A stretch of DNA of 6,273 nt from Caldifarciminota bacterium (lineage in GTDB: Bacteria > Hydrothermota > Hydrothermia > B15-G9 > WFZT01), in the NCBI GenBank assembly GCA_026991055.1, contig JALXCE010000162.1, forward strand, positions 1 to 6,273. Reading direction: 5' to 3'. How positions within the stretch are numbered: the first letter of the stretch is position 1; each line of letters begins with the position of its first letter. Under the pieces are notes generated by a model. It was given only the letters and a program-made list of their open reading frames with translations. It did no database searches and was not told the DNA's origin. A program made the translations under genes and the position numbers. This document shows positions 5,446-6,273 of this stretch, piece after piece.

Positions 5446-6273
5446 TACTTGAGGAGTTGAAAAAACGTGTTCTCATACTTGATGGGGCCATGGGCACGGA
5501 GCTCATACGGCGAACGGGCAGAAAGTTTGATTTTCCCGAGCTCCTTAATGTGGAAAATTCGGAATTGGTAGAAAAGATTCACCGGGATTATATCGACGCT
5601 GGTGCAGATATTATTGAAACCAATACCTTTGGCGGCAATCGCATAAAACTTCGTGAGTTTGGCGCTGAGGACAGGCTTGAGGAATTAAACATTGCTGCGG
5701 TGGAGGTTGCAAAGCGCGCGAGAGGGTCACGAAAAGTTTACATTGCTGGCTCAATTGGACCCATTGGCAAGCTCATAAAACCCCTTGGAGAACTTGACGA
5801 GGATGAGGTCTATGAAGTCTATAAAGAGCAGGCAAAGGCGCTGGAAAAGGGTGGAGCTGACCTGATTCTGATTGAGACACAGATTGACATTCTGGAAGCA
5901 AAGATCGGAGCCATTGCTGCAAAAGAGAATACCAGCCTGCCGGTGGCAGTTTCCATCTCCTATCCAATGGAGGGAGGCCTGACCGTTACAGGCTCAGACC
6001 CGGAGATTGCAGCCATTACATTTGCCTCCCTCGATGTGGATATCTTTGGACTTAACTGTGGTGGGCATCCCCGCGAATTTGTTGAATTTATCAAGAAAAT
6101 AAAGAAGCATTCCACGAAGCCAATAATTGTCTATGCCAACGCTGGTATCCCTGAAAAGCACGGTGATAGGGTTGTTTATCCACTCGGACCCGATGAGTAC
6201 CTCCAGTACCCCCTCGAGTTTTATGAGCTTGGTGCAAATATCATTGGTGGATGCTGTGGAACCACCCCGGAGC
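5442..6273 (+). CDS. metH: Cobalamin-dependent methionine synthase, homocysteine-binding domain, 3'-truncated by the window edge
   Basis: MetH transfers the methyl group of methyl-tetrahydrofolate through methylcobalamin to homocysteine, giving methionine in the cytoplasm. The frame is open from ATG 5442 to the window end (277 codons), covering one domain: the zinc-dependent homocysteine-binding TIM barrel. Seen: ILDGAMGTEL at the N-terminus; YIDAGADIIETNTFGGNRIKL (about 50-70), a family signature; AGSIGPIGK; and the zinc ligands Cys206 (GLNCGG) and Cys271/Cys272 (GGCCGTTPE). These fall one residue from the Cys207/272/273 recalled for Thermotoga maritima MetH, another short-N-terminus form with a separate activation gene. 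The motif after Cys206 reads GGHP instead of the usual xxGP. The first four bases overlap the activation gene stop. The folate, cobalamin and any activation domains lie outside the window. A fusion of this domain to methylene-THF reductase (YitJ type) cannot be excluded, but the neighbour favours MetH. Confidence 0.9.
   Translation, partial: MILEELKKRVLILDGAMGTELIRRTGRKFDFPELLNVENSELVEKIHRDYIDAGADIIETNTFGGNRIKLREFGAEDRLEELNIAAVEVAKRARGSRKVYIAGSIGPIGKLIKPLGELDEDEVYEVYKEQAKALEKGGADLILIETQIDILEAKIGAIAAKENTSLPVAVSISYPMEGGLTVTGSDPEIAAITFASLDVDIFGLNCGGHPREFVEFIKKIKKHSTKPIIVYANAGIPEKHGDRVVYPLGPDEYLQYPLEFYELGANIIGGCCGTTPE

Noticed and set aside
5773..5967. Minus-strand open frame opposite metH.
   Set aside because: The + strand here encodes the conserved homocysteine-binding barrel; the opposite frame is its shadow.

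Overview
The window is gene-dense bacterial chromosome, with four long genes plus one gene cut by each end, all but one minor candidate on the + strand. Strong AAGGAGG/GGAGG ribosome-binding sites, a TTGACA/TATACT promoter, a PpiD-type membrane-anchored folding factor and B12-dependent methionine synthase point to a bacterium. The proteins are rich in Glu, Lys and Arg. The methionine synthase has its activation domain as a separate gene, and its zinc cysteines sit almost where I recall them in Thermotoga maritima MetH. Together these suggest an anaerobic, possibly thermophilic lineage such as Thermotogae or an uncultured candidate phylum. That placement is inference and low confidence; nothing here fixes the species.

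Layout. Positions 1-1703 are the C-terminal two thirds of alanyl-tRNA synthetase (alaS), whose 5' end lies outside the window. Twelve bases on, behind a strong ribosome-binding site, is a complete M42-family metallo-aminopeptidase (1716-2783) with all metal-site motifs. Its stop codon abuts a perfect 26-bp inverted repeat with a 3-base loop (2784-2838), the natural end of the alaS-peptidase transcription unit. The 174-base gap that follows also holds a good sigma70-type promoter (2890-2919) reading rightward. On the opposite strand it holds a 28-codon basic small ORF (2828-2914) with a well-spaced GGAGG; that ORF is only a candidate.

The second unit, 2958 to the window end, begins with a 617-residue membrane-anchored PpiD/SurA-like protein that has three degenerate parvulin-like units. 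Seven bases later comes a 208-residue methionine synthase activation (AdoMet-binding) protein. This overlaps by four bases (ATGA) the start of metH, of which only the zinc-dependent homocysteine-binding domain is inside the window. The activation protein and MetH would form a split cobalamin-dependent methionine synthase: MetH transfers methyl groups to homocysteine, and the activation protein would help re-methylate oxidised cobalamin using AdoMet. The link between the folding factor and methionine synthesis looks like shared transcription rather than shared function.

I saw no CRISPR array, insertion sequence, tRNA, rRNA, phage gene or defence system. Most of the window is ordinary housekeeping content. 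The spots most worth a second look are the intergenic hairpin and antisense small ORF, the degenerate parvulin protein, and the split MetH arrangement.
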